Positions 1-23,574 are shown, numbered from the stretch's first letter. The stretch is DNA of 64,000 bases from Pseudorasbora parva (GCF_024679245.1 NC_090173.1:29165660-29229659), one strand, 5' to 3'. Program-made: numbers and translations. Notes: generated from the letters alone by a model not told the origin.

Positions 1-516
1 TCCGTCCAGGATATTCCTGTACTTGGCCAAATTCATCTTTCCCTCGATTGCAACCAGTCGTCCTGTCCCTGCAGCTAAAAAACACCCCCACAGCATGATG
101 CTGCCACCACCATGCACCAATTGGGACTGTATTAGACATGTGATGAGCAGAGCCTGGTTTTCCCCACACATACCGCTTAGAATTAAGGCTCATCAGACCA
201 GAGAATCTTATTTCTCACCATCTTAGAGTACTTCAGGTGTTTTTTTTTTAGCAAACTCTATGCGGACTTATGTGTCTTGCACTGAGGAGAGGCTTTCGTC
301 AGGCCACTCTGCCATAAAGCCTGACTGGTGGAGGGCTGCAGTGATGGTTGACTTTCTACAACTTTCTTCCATCTCCCGACTGCATCTCTGGAGCTCAGCC
401 ACAGTGATCTTTGGTTTCTTCTTTACCTCTCTCACCAAGGCTCTTCTCCCCCAATAGCTCAGTTTGACCAGATGGCCAGCTCTTGGGAGGGTTCTGGTTG
501 TCCCAAACGTCTTCAT
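1..516 (-). pseudogene. Broken Tc1-like transposase
   Basis: The N-terminal 82 codons (268-516) carry a recognisable HTH region with ALVREVKKKPKITVAELQ. Further downstream, the segment around 110-200 still resembles the [12 protein letters not shown] block but in a shifted frame. The end near 1-110 resembles the [11 protein letters not shown] region leading to the catalytic core. At least one frameshift or deletion near 205-265 separates the halves, so no functional transposase is encoded here. The C-terminal part lies outside the window. Confidence 0.75.
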
Positions 517-832
517 TTAAGCATTATAGAGGACACTGTGCTCTTAGGAACCTTAAGTGCAGCAGAATGTTTTTGTAACCTTGGCCAGATCTGTGCCTTG
601 CCACAATTTTGTCTCTGAGCTCTTCAGGCAGTTCCTTTGACCTCATGATTCTCATTTGCTCTGACACGCACTGTGAACTGTAAGGTCTTATATAGACAGT
701 TGTGGGGCTTTCCTAATCAAGTCCAATCAGTAAAATCAAACACAGCTGGACTTAACTGAAGATGAAGAACCATCTCAAGGATGATCAGAAGAAATGGAGC
801 ACCTGAGTTAAATATATGAGTGTCACAGAGTG
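1..832 (-). mobile_element. Tc1/mariner-like transposon, cut by window edge
   Basis: The minus strand reads as a fish Tc1-like transposon. The paired-like helix-turn-helix part of the transposase lies at 268-516. The GGGS-I-LWGCF block and the following ALEGKMN-type segment (here with I for L) lie at about 1-110, and the reading continues off the left edge. The sequence near 780-825 (GCACCTGAGTTAAATATATGAGTGTCACAG) shows the usual 5' flank of this family, but the match stops near 832, so the outer TIR is missing or degraded. A decayed copy is likely, since the reading frame is broken between the DNA-binding and catalytic parts. Confidence 0.8.
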
Positions 833-916
833 ATTTTAGCAAATGGCTGCAATATAAAGTGAAAAAGTGAAGTGTGTGTGTGGGGGGGAAACTTCCTCAT
901 AGTCCAATCCAACCAG

Positions 917-919
<3 letters not shown>

Positions 920-1010
<91 letters not shown>

Positions 1011-1017
1011 CCCCCCC
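920..1017. repeat. (TC)n microsatellite followed by poly-C
   Basis: About 44 uninterrupted TC units at 920-1007, followed by a run of C to 1017. The long SLSL/RERE reading frames here are artefacts of the dinucleotide repeat. Confidence 0.97.
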
Positions 1018-1280
1018 GCCCCGTTTCCATGGTAACTCCCTCCACTCCAGTTTTTGAATGTAAAACAATGGTTTGAATCGAATGCGACTCGAATGTTCAA
1101 TTTGCAGGCCTATTAAACACGTCAAAGAAACGCATTTGCATAAATGAAATAATGAAGTTAAAATTAGAGTTAAAAACATGACATCATTGAAAATAGCATT
1201 AAATAATTAAGCTGTTAACTTTGTGCTGCCTAAACAACGCTGGCTGGGAAATAGCCCGATGCAAAAAATTATCTAAAACA

Positions 1281-1426
1281 ATATAATATAATATAAAATA
1301 ATATAATATAATATAATATAATATAATATAATATAATATAATATAATATAATATAATATAATTAATATAATATAATATAATATAATATAATATAATATAA
1401 TATAATTAATATAATATAATATAATA
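1281..1426. repeat. (ATATA)-type 5-bp tandem repeat
   Basis: A near-perfect tandem array of the pentamer ATAAT/TATAA, interrupted by two TTAATATAA variants near 1362 and 1405. Confidence 0.95.
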
Positions 1427-1611
1427 ACTTTATAAATGGTAAACAGTGTAGAAATAAAAGTAGGCTATTGCAAAAACTATCATGCATAACATGAGGCACG
1501 AATATAATTTTACATTATAGCCTACACATGTTTAAACATGTATGAAGATCCATTTTTAAGCTTTATTTTCTATGCCTTTTTAAAATATATTTTCTTTCTT
1601 TCTTTTGATTA

Positions 1612-1612
<1 letters not shown>

Positions 1613-1650
<38 letters not shown>
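1613..1650. repeat. (ATT)n microsatellite
   Basis: About 12 ATT units. Confidence 0.95.
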
Positions 1651-1651
<1 letters not shown>

Positions 1652-2262
1652 AATGAATGAAAACATACTTATGGTATGAATGCAAGCATGACTTTATAAT
1701 TTTATTTCGTTTTTATTAATATTATTTTATTATTTGGCACATTAATAAACAAAACATTTCTAAAAACTAAGATTAGGCCTACTACTCTTCTATCTATATT
1801 TTGTCTTTGATACAAAGTTTTTGATCGTAGGCAGAGGAACAGAAACTTGCCTGACAACTGAAAGACTGTTTACCAATCAAATTAATTCAGAGATCCCTGT
1901 GATAATTATCTGGCACAGAACAAACAAGGCTTTGCATACTAATGATATTGGATGGTGGTGGGTGAATGGGTGTTATTTGTTGCAATTACGTCTATAACTA
2001 ATTATGTTTGTTGTGTTTTAATCAGGTATTTTTCTATGCCACAGTTCATGGCCAAAGAAAAGCGAAAGCGAGGGCGCGCATCTGAAAGTGGGCCACACTG
2101 CCCTCTCTCGGTAGAATCACCCTACAGTAGCTAATGGATAAACAGCGCAACATCCAGCGAGGGGCTTCCAGATGGGCAACGGTGAGGGAAAGTAACACAC
2201 TCAAGGTAGCAAGAAAAGAGGAGTTTCTCTTCAAGCTCTGAGGAAACCGGCATTCAGACAAA
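1651..2262 (+). promoter_or_regulatory. Presumed tmem114 upstream region and 5'UTR
   Basis: This AT-rich stretch becomes more GC-balanced from about 2045 to 2262, just before the tmem114 start codon. No clear TATA box at a fixed spacing and no CpG island is visible, so the transcription start cannot be placed from sequence alone. The promoter role is inferred only from position. Confidence 0.35.
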
Positions 2263-13658
<11,396 letters not shown>

Positions 13659-13917
13659 TCATCATGTGGCATAACCTGAATTAGGACAGGAGAGACCTGC
13701 ACCACATGAAGGCACTGAAAATGACATAAACACTAAAAATTAAATCAATGTTTACATTTTTATATTTTTTTTCAATCTTCATTCTTTTAGTAGCTATAAG
13801 GTCATAATACAGGTTCAATCTTTGAGGTTTGTGAACCCCTAGGGATTTCCTCCTCTGGAACTTTTTTGATGTTTGTGATAGAAATGACAATTCTAAATAC
13901 ATTTTTATGTAAAACCT

Positions 13918-13918
<1 letters not shown>

Positions 13919-13945
<27 letters not shown>
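13919..13945. repeat. (AAT)n microsatellite in the tmem114 3'UTR
   Basis: About nine AAT units. A similar short run is at 13203-13227 in intron 3. Confidence 0.9.
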
Positions 13946-13948
<3 letters not shown>

Positions 13949-14172
13949 TAACAATAACAAAAATACATGTTGAAATGTTAAATATACAATTAAACATGTT
14001 TTAAATAAAAATATTTTCTAGTAAATAATTAAGGGGGTTCAGCTGACAAAAATAAAGCTTGGGAATCCTTGATGTAAACATTTGTCGACCTTTGAATGTT
14101 TAAAACTTGTATTTGCTTGTTGTAGTTTCTTGTAAGTATTTAAGTGTCCCTGTGGTATTTTTTTCAAATCAC

Positions 14173-14178
14173 AATAAA
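14173..14178 (+). terminator. Candidate polyadenylation signal of tmem114
   Basis: AATAAA followed within 15-30 bases by a T/GT-rich downstream element. Other AATAAA hexamers occur earlier, for example near 14000 and 14050, so alternative ends are possible. Confidence 0.45.
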
Positions 14179-14199
14179 TAATCAGTTTTGTCTCTTGTG

Positions 14200-15000
14200 T
14201 CTATTTTATGTATTTTGAATATCACCAGAGGATTAAAAGTTCACACATTTGATTTATATATATTTTATATCAATAATTTTTTTTTATTTTTCAAGAAAGT
14301 TTCTGTGCCAATTTTGCCAACTTATAGCGCAACATACTTGTTGATTTTCATTTAGAGTGCTTATTTAAACCTCAAATGAAAACAGACAGTAATTGCAAAT
14401 ACACACCTCATTAATCAATGCGTTTATATAGTTTTATAATGTTCATACATGACTAAAATCTTGAATCTCTTCAGATCAGGAAGTAGCAAGCAAGATCATT
14501 ACTGAATTAAATTATGAATATTGCACACATGAAAGCAGATGTTTCACCCGCTCCAGATGGCTGGATCTGTCCGTCACAGATTGTTATAAAAATCATCCTG
14601 TAAATGGATGACAGACACAAAGGTTTCTGATAGCATGCTATTATTTTGGAAATTACACTGCAATTTTGCAAAATGAAACAGCCTTGCTGCCTCTGTCTGA
14701 CTGATTTCCAAAATGACTGATGTAAAAGACCCTGTGATAAGTAATGCTTGCTGTCAGGGCTGGAGGTTTGTTGCTACTGAGGTTTCATCAAATATTTTGA
14801 TCTCAGTGATCTGAAAGGTGGAAAGTATTGATTTTGGGCTTGTGAGAGATGGATTAGAAATAATAATAAAAAAGAAACAATGCCGATGAATGTAAACAAA
14901 ATGAAGATAAATGCTTAAATCTCACTTTGCAAATGTTAATGCATCTGTTATATACTGCAACAATGTAACCTTCTATTTAGTTTTGGCTGTTTAAATCATA
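14200..15000. other. Intergenic, nothing recognised
   Basis: AT-rich sequence after the presumed end of tmem114. No exon-like frame, RNA gene or clear repeat boundary could be seen. Confidence 0.5.
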
Positions 15001-15175
15001 AGTCTGCGCACAATTCAGAATTGATTTGAGAATGACTCCCAAATTCCAATTAAATTCTTGATTTGAATTGATGTCAAAAACAGGATTTAGAATTACAATT
15101 AAAATGAATTAAAGGAAGCAGAATTTAAATTCAAGAAAAAAAAATCAAAGAAATTCATATACATGTCCATCTTGC

Positions 15176-15292
15176 CATAGGAGCTTCATCTTCACCTGTT
15201 GAGAGAATCTTTAGTGTTGCAGGAAAGATCTTCAGAGCAGAACGCTGCAGATGATAAAACATTTGAGAAGCGATTGAGAATTAGATGAATCA
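15176..15292 (+). pseudogene. hAT transposase C-terminal dimerisation remnant
   Basis: The + frame reads GASSSPVERIFSVAGKIFRA followed by ERCR, the conserved hAT C-terminal (Dimer_Tnp_hAT) block. It then runs into stops because a few bases are missing before DKTFEK. The rest of the transposase is absent. Confidence 0.75.
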
Positions 15293-15820
15293 GTGTTGAT
15301 CAGTGAGTTTTGCATTGGAATTAATGATAACTGCATTTACAACAACTTTGTGTTATTTTATTACTTTGAAATTAAAATAACATTCCAATGTTAATTTTAA
15401 ACATTAACAAAACTAATTAAACAACATTGATGGGGTAATTTATTTAAATTGATCATTATCTGTATTTTAGAACAAAATGTATGCAGGGTTGAGGAGTGAT
15501 ACTGTAAAAAATGAATCATGGGTCTTGTAATTTTCACAAAAAATGACGGTGATCATTAAAAATAGTGTGAATATTTTGATATATTATTATATAAATTGTG
15601 GTTCAGTGTTGTAGAAATAAAACCAAAAGATACACTTTCCTAATTTTGTTGAAGGTGCACTTTGCAACTTTCCGTCCACTAGAGGGTGCCTATTCAAAAC
15701 AAAGGCGTAGTTTGATGACGCAAATTTTGAGCGCAGTATCTTGGGACATGTGGTTTTCACCTCACAGCCGGTGGAAAATAGGACACAGGCAGAAATCATG
15801 TTGATGGATGCGGTTATTAA

Positions 15821-17023
15821 AGGGGGGGTGAAACACTCAGTTTCAGTCAATCTCATGTCAATCTTGAGTACCTGTAGTATTGCATCCTTCATATCTCCGA
15901 AAAGTCTTTAGTTTTATCATATTTATAAAAGAAATATAGGCTGTACCGAGTCTTTCCGGAAAAAACCGAGCGCCTGGAGGCGTATCGTGTGGGCGGAGCT
16001 AAAGAATGACAAGCGCGCAAAGCGGTGACGTCCTCAAGCGTGGAGAAACCCATCTATCTCAGCTAATACAGATAATGATCCACAATCAAATCTGAGGGAG
16101 AAATAAATTGAACAGGAGAAACGGCAACATCAGGACGTCCGTCTCTGTGGTATGTAAGTTACTGTATTTAATGGCCTCTCCACATTTCTGTGTGTTTACT
16201 CGCAGTGTATGAGGACATGATTCGGTTTATGGACTATTGTATGCGACTAGACCTTAGAAGTAGCAAGCAAAACGGTTTTGCACGTCAGAATACTGTAACG
16301 TTATACAGAGAACAACAATGGAGTAACCGTTACCGCATTTGAATGACGAAGCACGCGATCGTGTCGTTTACTGATGTTTACTCATGCGTCCGTAGCCAAA
16401 AGCACAGACATTTGAAGCAGTTTAAGTTAACTCACCGGCTGCTTCCAAAGCAGGACCGAAGCTTTATCGCTGGGACTGCTCCGTCAAAAACACACTTCTT
16501 TGGTATGATTTGGTAAAGTCCTGACAGCAGTGGCGTGTAAATCCATTTTGAGACGCAACTGAAACGATGTTGTGAAGCTTCCCGTCATTTCTGCGTTCAA
16601 ATCAGTTCAAATGCAGCGCTGCCTTCCCAGAATGCTGTGCGGAAGCGTTGAAGTCGCTCGACGTCACCCATAGGAATAAAGTGGAGCGCGGCGCCACATA
16701 AGTGTTCACGGACGACTGGATCTGCACCTGAGAGACTGTTTACAGCGTGCTCTAGTCACGCGCGCGCGCGCGCACCCTACCGGGAGAAGAGCCCGTACAG
16801 CCCATACAAGGACCTTCCGCTCTTATTAACGTCAAGTAGACCCATACTCGAAAAAAACTCGCCGAAACTTGTGAGAAACCGGAAGGAGTATTTTTGACAC
16901 AGAAATACTCCATCAAACGTCCAACATTAGTTTTTGAAACTTTGTCTATGTTTAGGATGGGAATCCAAGTCTTTAACAGTGTAAAAAGCTCAGTATGCAT
17001 GAAACAGCATTTCACCCCCCCCT
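15821..17023. mobile_element. TTAA-type transposon (Kolobok- or piggyBac-like)
   Basis: The element is flanked by TTAA on both sides (15817-15820 and 17024-17027). Its ends are AGGGGGGGTGAAA and the inverted copy. An internal + strand piece reads like an acidic leader ending in a GTATGT donor near 16151, comparable to the leader exon in the TTAA element at 33749-34984. No intact transposase was found. A CG-dinucleotide run occurs at 16757-16774. The TTAA site fits Kolobok or piggyBac. I prefer Kolobok by similarity to the second element. Confidence 0.75.
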
Positions 17024-17848
17024 TTAACGTTACTGTAGTATGAAGCAGAGCAGGACCGAGTGTTGTGGAGCTGACTCCGCTGGAGCGATTGTTACACAAA
17101 CACACACCTCGCGAGCAGCGGGACTTTTATTATGCGGTGACGGGACATGGTCGCCGGGCACCCACACTATTTCCGCTTTTCTGGTCGTGAGTATGAGGTA
17201 ACCGCTCTGTTTATCATATTAGATGCATTTAAGTGTGTTTAAAATGATGTTATGACGTTACCCTTTTTGCATTCGCTCGGCGGCAGCTGTGACACTTGCA
17301 GCACACTGCTAAGAGTAAAGCACTTCTTTCAAATAAAACCGGAAACTGAAGGTAACAGATATGATGCAATTGACAGGGGATTCCGTCAAACGCTATGCTG
17401 ACTCGTCCCGGCTACTTGGTTAAAAAAGCAATTTTAGAATTAGCTCAATTGTGCTATTTTATTTAGAGACACTATTGTTAGTTCCCAGCATAGTTTGCAC
17501 ATGAAAATGGAGATTACTATTGAGATGAAGTGTTGTTTAATGTGTTTTGACTGAAGGGAAGCATCTGTTAATGTATAATGTTCATTTATGTTTGACATTT
17601 GAAAGAATTTCTGTTATGTTGAAGTTTTGACCGTTACCATTGTGCAGAAGAGTAGAGCTTATGGTTAGGTTGTGATGTGAATAACTTATTATTATTATTA
17701 TTATTATGAAGAATGTTGCTTTATTCAATGAGCAATAACTTTGCTAATGCTTGTGCAATAACAAGTTTGTTTCTACTTGTGTCTCCATCACAGACTATTA
17801 ATTGAATAACAACTGAAAGTCAAATATAAACAGCTCATTTCCATTTAC

Positions 17849-17853
<5 letters not shown>

Positions 17854-17938
<85 letters not shown>
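17854..17938. repeat. (AT)n microsatellite
   Basis: About 42 AT units. Confidence 0.97.
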
Positions 17939-18531
17939 TTAAATTAAAAAAGCACATTCCACTAATAAGAATTAATTCATCATAAAAACTACTGAAATAT
18001 TATGTGTAATATTGTTAACATCATTTTTACTGTGTAATATTTTACAGTGTAGATGCGTGTAATGAAATTGTGTTATTAAATTACTGAGGTAAAATGTGTA
18101 ATTCAATTAGTTACTAACCATATTAAAAAGAAACTGCGTTGCATTGATAAAGTAATCCAAAGTACATTTATAATGGGTAACTTATAACAGTAAGCAATTA
18201 CATTTCCAAAGTAACCTTCCTAACACTGAATGCATGTGAGATTCAACACATTCTTTCTGCTGTGTGACTGTGGAATTTCTTTGAATTGTCATGAATTTAA
18301 TTCCACTTCCTGTCATTCTAATTCCAATTCCACTTCCTGTGAGGCGGAGTCAAAACAATTCAAATTGCAATTCATGAATTGAATCGAGGCCAATTCTGAA
18401 GTTCTGAATTTTGCACAAGCCTGGTGTTCAACAGAATGAAAGGGCAAGTCCTTTTATGGACACAACATCAGGATCTGATTTTATAATAGCCTATTTTTTG
18501 TATTATGATTGATTACTATCATATCATACTA

Positions 18532-18548
18532 TGTGTGTGTGTGTGTGT

Positions 18549-18584
<36 letters not shown>
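18532..18584. repeat. (TG)n microsatellite
   Basis: About 26 units with one TA interruption. Confidence 0.95.
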
Positions 18585-18588
<4 letters not shown>

Positions 18589-19104
18589 CATCCTTTTGCC
18601 TAGAAGAGTATCTTGGGTTCTGAACTTGTAAGCCTACTTTAAAGAGTTTCAATAAATGTCATGACAGGAAAAAAACGACAGCAACAAACACGATCACATA
18701 GGATACAACAGAAAAATATCATATCATGCACTGCTTTGAGGACAATCCAATGAGCAGAAATGTCAGGTCAAGCATGAAATGTAGGCCTAATGCTATATGC
18801 TGCTCCGAGTCAAGAAGCTTCCTTGTGAATATTTTAAGGGCTTGCTTTCTGAGGATGACCTTGAACTCATCTCCTCTCCTGTGGACTCATTCAACCTTGA
18901 CTACTGCAAGACGCTTTGATTGTATTCTTAGAACTGGTTAGAAGCTATGGTTAGAAGCGGCACATTGTTTTTCTTTTCTTTTTTCTAAGGCCTTCTACAT
19001 TATGCAATCTTTGCTTCCCTCTGCTGGTGGACAGAAGTAGTGTCTTTTGAACCTTTTTCCTGACGGTTCCTGTCAAAAGTCTGGAAACATTACCTTTTTT
19101 ATGT

Positions 19105-19352
19105 TTTTGAAAGAAGCTTCTTATGCTCACCAAGGCTGCATGCATTTAGTTAATCAGAGGGAGAAATTAATATTTAAGAATGCATTAAATTGATAAAAAG
19201 TGACAGTAAAGAAATATATAATAAATACATTTAATAGATGCAAATAAATGTTTTTCATTCAACACTCTATTCATCAAAGGATCAAAAAAAAGTATGACTG
19301 TTTCCACAAAAATATTAAGCAGCACAACCAACTATTTTTTAACATTATTAGA
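19105..19352. repeat. Dispersed repeat family R, copy 1
   Basis: Shares CACCAAGGCTGCATGCATTT, CTATTCATCAAAGGATC and ATTAAGCAGCACAACCA with copies at about 31330, 44284, 46318 and 49056. The family contains no reading frame that I recognise and its class is uncertain. Confidence 0.7.
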
Positions 19353-19363
19353 AAGTAATAAGT

Positions 19364-19368
<5 letters not shown>

Positions 19369-19447
<79 letters not shown>
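19369..19447. repeat. (AT)n microsatellite
   Basis: About 39 AT units adjoining repeat copy 1. Confidence 0.97.
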
Positions 19448-19450
<3 letters not shown>

Positions 19451-19671
19451 GCTGTCAAACGATCATTATTTTTAATCGCGATTAATTGCATGATTGTCAT
19501 AAGTTAAAATTCCCGTTCTTCGCGATTCCATCTTTCAAACTTTAGTTAGTGTGTAATGTTGCTGTTAGAGCATAAATAATACCTGTAAAATTATAAAGCT
19601 CAAAGTTCAATGCCAAGCGAGATATTTTATTGAACAGAAATTCCCTTTAAAAGCCTACAGCGAACGGCCGG

Positions 19672-20161
19672 TGTCATGACAAATCCTGTCCGCCTGTGAA
19701 ATCGTGTCCGCTGGTAGCGGTTTTAAATGCCTAATCAAAAGTTGTTATACATGGTTCTGGACAAGCAATTGTTTAAAAATAAACTATGAATTCATTGCCA
19801 TACTAAGTACACACATACACACGCAAAACATTTATTTGAAATATGTAATTGATTTGCTATAGTGGGAGCAAAAACATGTACCAATACAAAATCATGACTA
19901 CCTATAATGTAAATAATAAAGAATAAAAAAAAAACAGCAATATACAGAACAGGTGCACAAAATAAATAGATTATATACGAGATATGCTTGTATATATCTT
20001 ATATACTTATATAAGCACTTATAGCTTCGGTTATATATATGAAACATATGCTTTGTAAGACATTAAAGACTATTTTAACACAATTTAAACAGCAAAAATC
20101 AAAACGCGATTTTGTAAGAATTGTAATCAGGCTCTCAGAGCGGACAGAATTTGTCATGACA
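19672..20161. mobile_element. 490-bp insertion with TGTCATGACA termini
   Basis: The ends are inverted: TGTCATGACAAATCCTGTCC at the left and the reverse complement of the same start (with TT for TC) at the right. It is flanked by CCGG on both sides (19668-19671, 20162-20165). The interior is AT-rich with no gene. TG...CA ends with a 4-bp duplication could mean a solo LTR, but long terminal inverted repeats favour a DNA transposon. The superfamily is unresolved. Confidence 0.6.
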
Positions 20162-20172
20162 CCGGTTTGGAC

Positions 20173-20807
20173 CATAGACCGCAAAAAAATATGGACGACT
20201 CGACATCATCCGTTTCCGCTTGGCAGATTTGAAGCTTTCAGGCGGCCTGCACGGCGCGGACATCTTGGGACTGAGTCTGCGCAGTAGCGCTTTCGGGACC
20301 GGAGTTGCGCAGTAGAGCGTAGGAAGTAGAGCAGGAAGTACAGCTGCGATATCAAAAGCCCGCCCACACTCTCGCAGATGCAGAACAATTAATTATGTCG
20401 GTGTGAAATAAACAGTTATGGAAATGTAGAAATTAAAGCTAAAGCTCCAATCTGCTCCCAAAATTTTTGAAAAAAGTCCGTTAGTGCCTCAGTGACAACT
20501 TCACTCAGAGAAGCCGTCAGTCTCAGCTGTCAATCATGACGTCACACACCCCGTTTTTATAGCATCAAATAACTAACTAAAACTAAACTTATTTTAAAAA
20601 CGAACACCTGAAATGAAATCATCGTGATGATAACTGCCTTCAGTGACATAAACTAACTTTGGGGGAAAAATATTTGAAGTGTAATTTTATTATTTAGTTT
20701 GCCTCGCGTCCATTAGAAAACACAGAGGGGCGGCTATACTGGGACCGGTCACCGGGGGGCGATGGAGGCGCGAAAGCTTCAGTAAATGAGAGGGAGACTG
20801 CAGGCTT
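20173..20807. mobile_element. 635-bp insertion with 9-bp target duplication
   Basis: The direct duplication GGTTTGGAC occurs at 20164-20172 and 20808-20816. The segment starts CATAGACCGCAAAAAAATAT and has no matching inverted end, so a retrotransposed or rearranged unit is possible. No gene is recognised inside. Confidence 0.6.
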
Positions 20808-20850
20808 GGTTTGGACTACACCCCTGCACTTCCTTGCATGAATGACGTCA

Positions 20851-22198
20851 CTAGAACACCCCACGCGAATGACGCGATTCGCGCGAGTGCTGCGTTCACA
20901 CCGCACACGAATGACCACTGATGTAGAAACCCTGGAGTATATTCGAATGATTGTGCTTTCCCCTCCTCATATCCCCCTGAGACAAGAGATTTATGCATTT
21001 TATTTCTGGAAAAACTCCTCCCATGATGCAAATATCGTCAATTTGCGCCATCGGATGAATTGTTGGCTAGAGGCTAAAGACTACAGCCAGCAGAGGGAGC
21101 CATTTCCGCATGTTTTCAACTCGCGCGTGAGGGATGGGAGATCACACTCTCAGCACTCAGCTGCAGCCTCAGGTATTCATGTTTAAACGGTGCGGCCACC
21201 ACAGCAAAGTAAGTCTTTCAACTTCTCAAACTAATTACTATGAAAGTTAAGCTTTCAAAGGCATGAATTGAAAATGCAGAAGACTGAACATGCGCTGTGA
21301 ATCTATACTGCGAGTGCCATCGCGTTTACCTCAGCTCTCATCACAAGCTCATCCATGACTGTCAATGTGACTCCTGCAGCGTTTTGGGCTGTGAGACTCC
21401 CTCAGTGGCTAAATCACATATTGAATACACACGTTCAGTTTTTAATTGTAGTGTCTGTTCTCTAACTGAACTGATTTTATTAAGATGATCGCGGTCACGG
21501 TGGGAAAGTGGTCAGTGATTCATTAATCTAGTAGCGGTGGCTTTGGGAGTGGCCTCGTAGGGCAGCAAAGCATTCTGGGAATTGTTGTCTTTCATCTCCA
21601 TGAGACAAAATTTAAAAAATTTGTCTTAGTCTAGAAGCAACAAATTAAAAAATAATTTCACATTTCTACTACATTAATGACCCAGTTTAAATACAGATTC
21701 ATCTTCCCAGCGCTGAAGTCCTCCTTTAACTAATGACCATTATCCTAAAGTGTAACAAAAAAGTAATGAATTACTAGCTACTAATTAAATCTTCAACAAT
21801 GTAATAATAAGATTACTTTAGTCTCCTAATTACCTTCTAAATTCCATATCAACTTCAACCAACTGAACAATACAAGGGTAGACATGAATCTTCTCTTTTG
21901 ATTCTTTCAAAGAAATAAAATATAATTGCATAAATTATTCTTGAACTGACCAAAGGGAGGTTACATTTAAAAAATAACATTATACGTTACATCCACCACT
22001 GATTCATTTAACATTATTCTATACAGTGTTTATTGCACATCATAAGAAACTATGCATTACACCCAACACTGACAAACTGATTTTTTGACCATCACTGTTG
22101 TAATGTATTGTGAAGCCAGAATGTTCCCAGGCAGGAGATTTATATGATGCAGGCACCGGCTCTATCAGTGGATTGTCTCCTTCGCTTGCCATGCTGAA
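20851..22198. other. Intergenic, repeat-derived, no gene
   Basis: The part to about 21180 is CpG-richer and has the look of an old DNA transposon (GCGTTCACACCGCAC region). Beyond that the sequence is AT-rich. None of the short reading frames resembles a protein I know. Confidence 0.45.
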
Positions 22199-22202
22199 CT
22201 GC

Positions 22203-22258
22203 AACACACACACATACACGTGTGTGTGTGTGTGTGTGTGTGCGTGTGCGTGTGTGTT
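22203..22258. repeat. CA/TG compound microsatellite
   Basis: A short CA run meets a longer TG run around ACACGTGTGT, which makes the junction palindromic. Confidence 0.9.
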
Positions 22259-23574
22259 TAAAATAAACAATGCACCTAAAAAAAACTTTTGTTTGTTCTT
22301 TAGCTCTCCATGACTGTGAGGATGAATATGGATACTGCTCATAAAACATTCACTACTAGGCTTATGAGATATAAGCAGTTTAGATTGGAATGATCTCAAG
22401 CTGAGCTATACCCATTAATACACACAGTAGATTCCATCACAGTGCTACAAAAACCACAATGAAATTACCTGTCAGAATAGATAATGCTTTACAATGAGAG
22501 TGATACATATGACAATTTATCTGTCCAATAAAATAGCTTACTCACCTGTTGAGTAATAAAAACACCATCTCTGCATCAGTTTTACAGCATTTCAAATCCC
22601 ACAGTTCACACCATCTCCGAAAATACAAGCCAATGTTGATTCTTGTTTTATTACAAGCTCTGTTGCATTCTCTTTTTGCAAGCAGGAGCTCCTCTGTTCA
22701 GCATTATATTTGTCGGTGATTCTTCTGAGTTTCATGCGTGCAAACTTGTCGCTTTTCGGCGACAATCGCCGTTTTCTTGGTCAATTGGGTCATTTACGTG
22801 AATCGCGTAGAACTGAAGAGTTTTTTTTTTGTGTGTGGTTCACAAAAAAGTTTCTACAGTTCTGACTAGACATGCAAAACACTATTGGATAATTCTTATA
22901 ACTGACATTTCTCTGGGCCAATCGGAATCTTAGCTCACTTTCGTCAGAATCTTGAAGCACACAGCGTCAACTGAGCTCGCCATTGAATGAGATGCCTGGT
23001 TATCGAGATACCACGCGAGTCTGACGGATGGAAGGAAGCAAGCTTAGTGTTCAATTCAAGCATGGGCGTAGATTACGGGACGTGTCCCCTGCACTTTTAA
23101 TAAAGTGTACTTTCATCCTCCGCACGTTTACTGGGTCTCCCCGATCCTAGTCGACCCGCTCCGGATATTAACCGGCGTTAACAGTTACCTGCGCGAGGGC
23201 GGGCAAGTTAACAGGGACGCTAAAGAGAGCTTTCTCTACCTCGATTGCGCGCTTCTTGAGGTCACAATCAATACATGAATACATGATAAATACATCAAGA
23301 TTTAAATTCAGAGACAAAAAATAATCTATGCATGACCTGTCATTTCATTCGTATCTAAATATGAGGAGGGCGCTCTCACATAAAGTCCAAAAGCGGATTC
23401 GTAGAAACTTTGTCACGCTGGAGCTGCAGCTGAAGGAAAACAATAGTTATGAGTGATGAAACGTGACGACGACAATCAGAAGATGGCGACAATATATGCT
23501 TTATGTGTGTTTTTCAAGCCATCTCAATGTAGGCTATTTATTGACTATAAAGTATATATATCATATATAGTCTA

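Larger units (their letters stand above)
13659..14195 (+). other. tmem114: Probable tmem114 3'UTR
   Basis: AT-rich sequence after the stop codon with an (AAT)n run at 13919-13945 and several AATAAA-like hexamers. The most convincing end is the AATAAATAATCAGTTTTG cluster at about 14173, followed by a GT-rich stretch (TTTTGTCTCTTGTGTC). The exact cleavage site cannot be seen. Confidence 0.5.
15003..18424. mobile_element. Probable hAT remnant with nested insertion
   Basis: The two ends carry inverted, AATTC-rich segments: GCGCACAATTCAGAATTGA at the left and the reverse complement of TTGTGCAAAATTCAGAACTT at the right. A hAT dimerisation-domain remnant sits near the left end. A 1.2-kb TTAA element is inserted in the interior. 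No 8-bp duplication could be confirmed, so the outer limits are tentative. Confidence 0.5.
19508..20850. mobile_element. Kolobok-like TTAA element copy split by two insertions
   Basis: Starts after TTAA (19504-19507) with a TIR ending CCCGTTCTTCGCGATTCCAT, the reverse of the right end of the element at 33749-34984. Similarity runs to about 19671 (AACGGCC). It resumes at 20164-20172 as GGTTTGGAC and again from 20808 with GGTTTGGACTACACCCCTGC, which matches the sister's TTTGGAATACACCCCTGC. Two foreign segments fill the gaps. The far end is not found beyond about 20850, so this is a truncated copy. Confidence 0.7.

Noticed and set aside
16752..17105. 117-codon minus-strand frame inside the TTAA element
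   Set aside because: It crosses the element's right border and shows no THAP or transposase motif.
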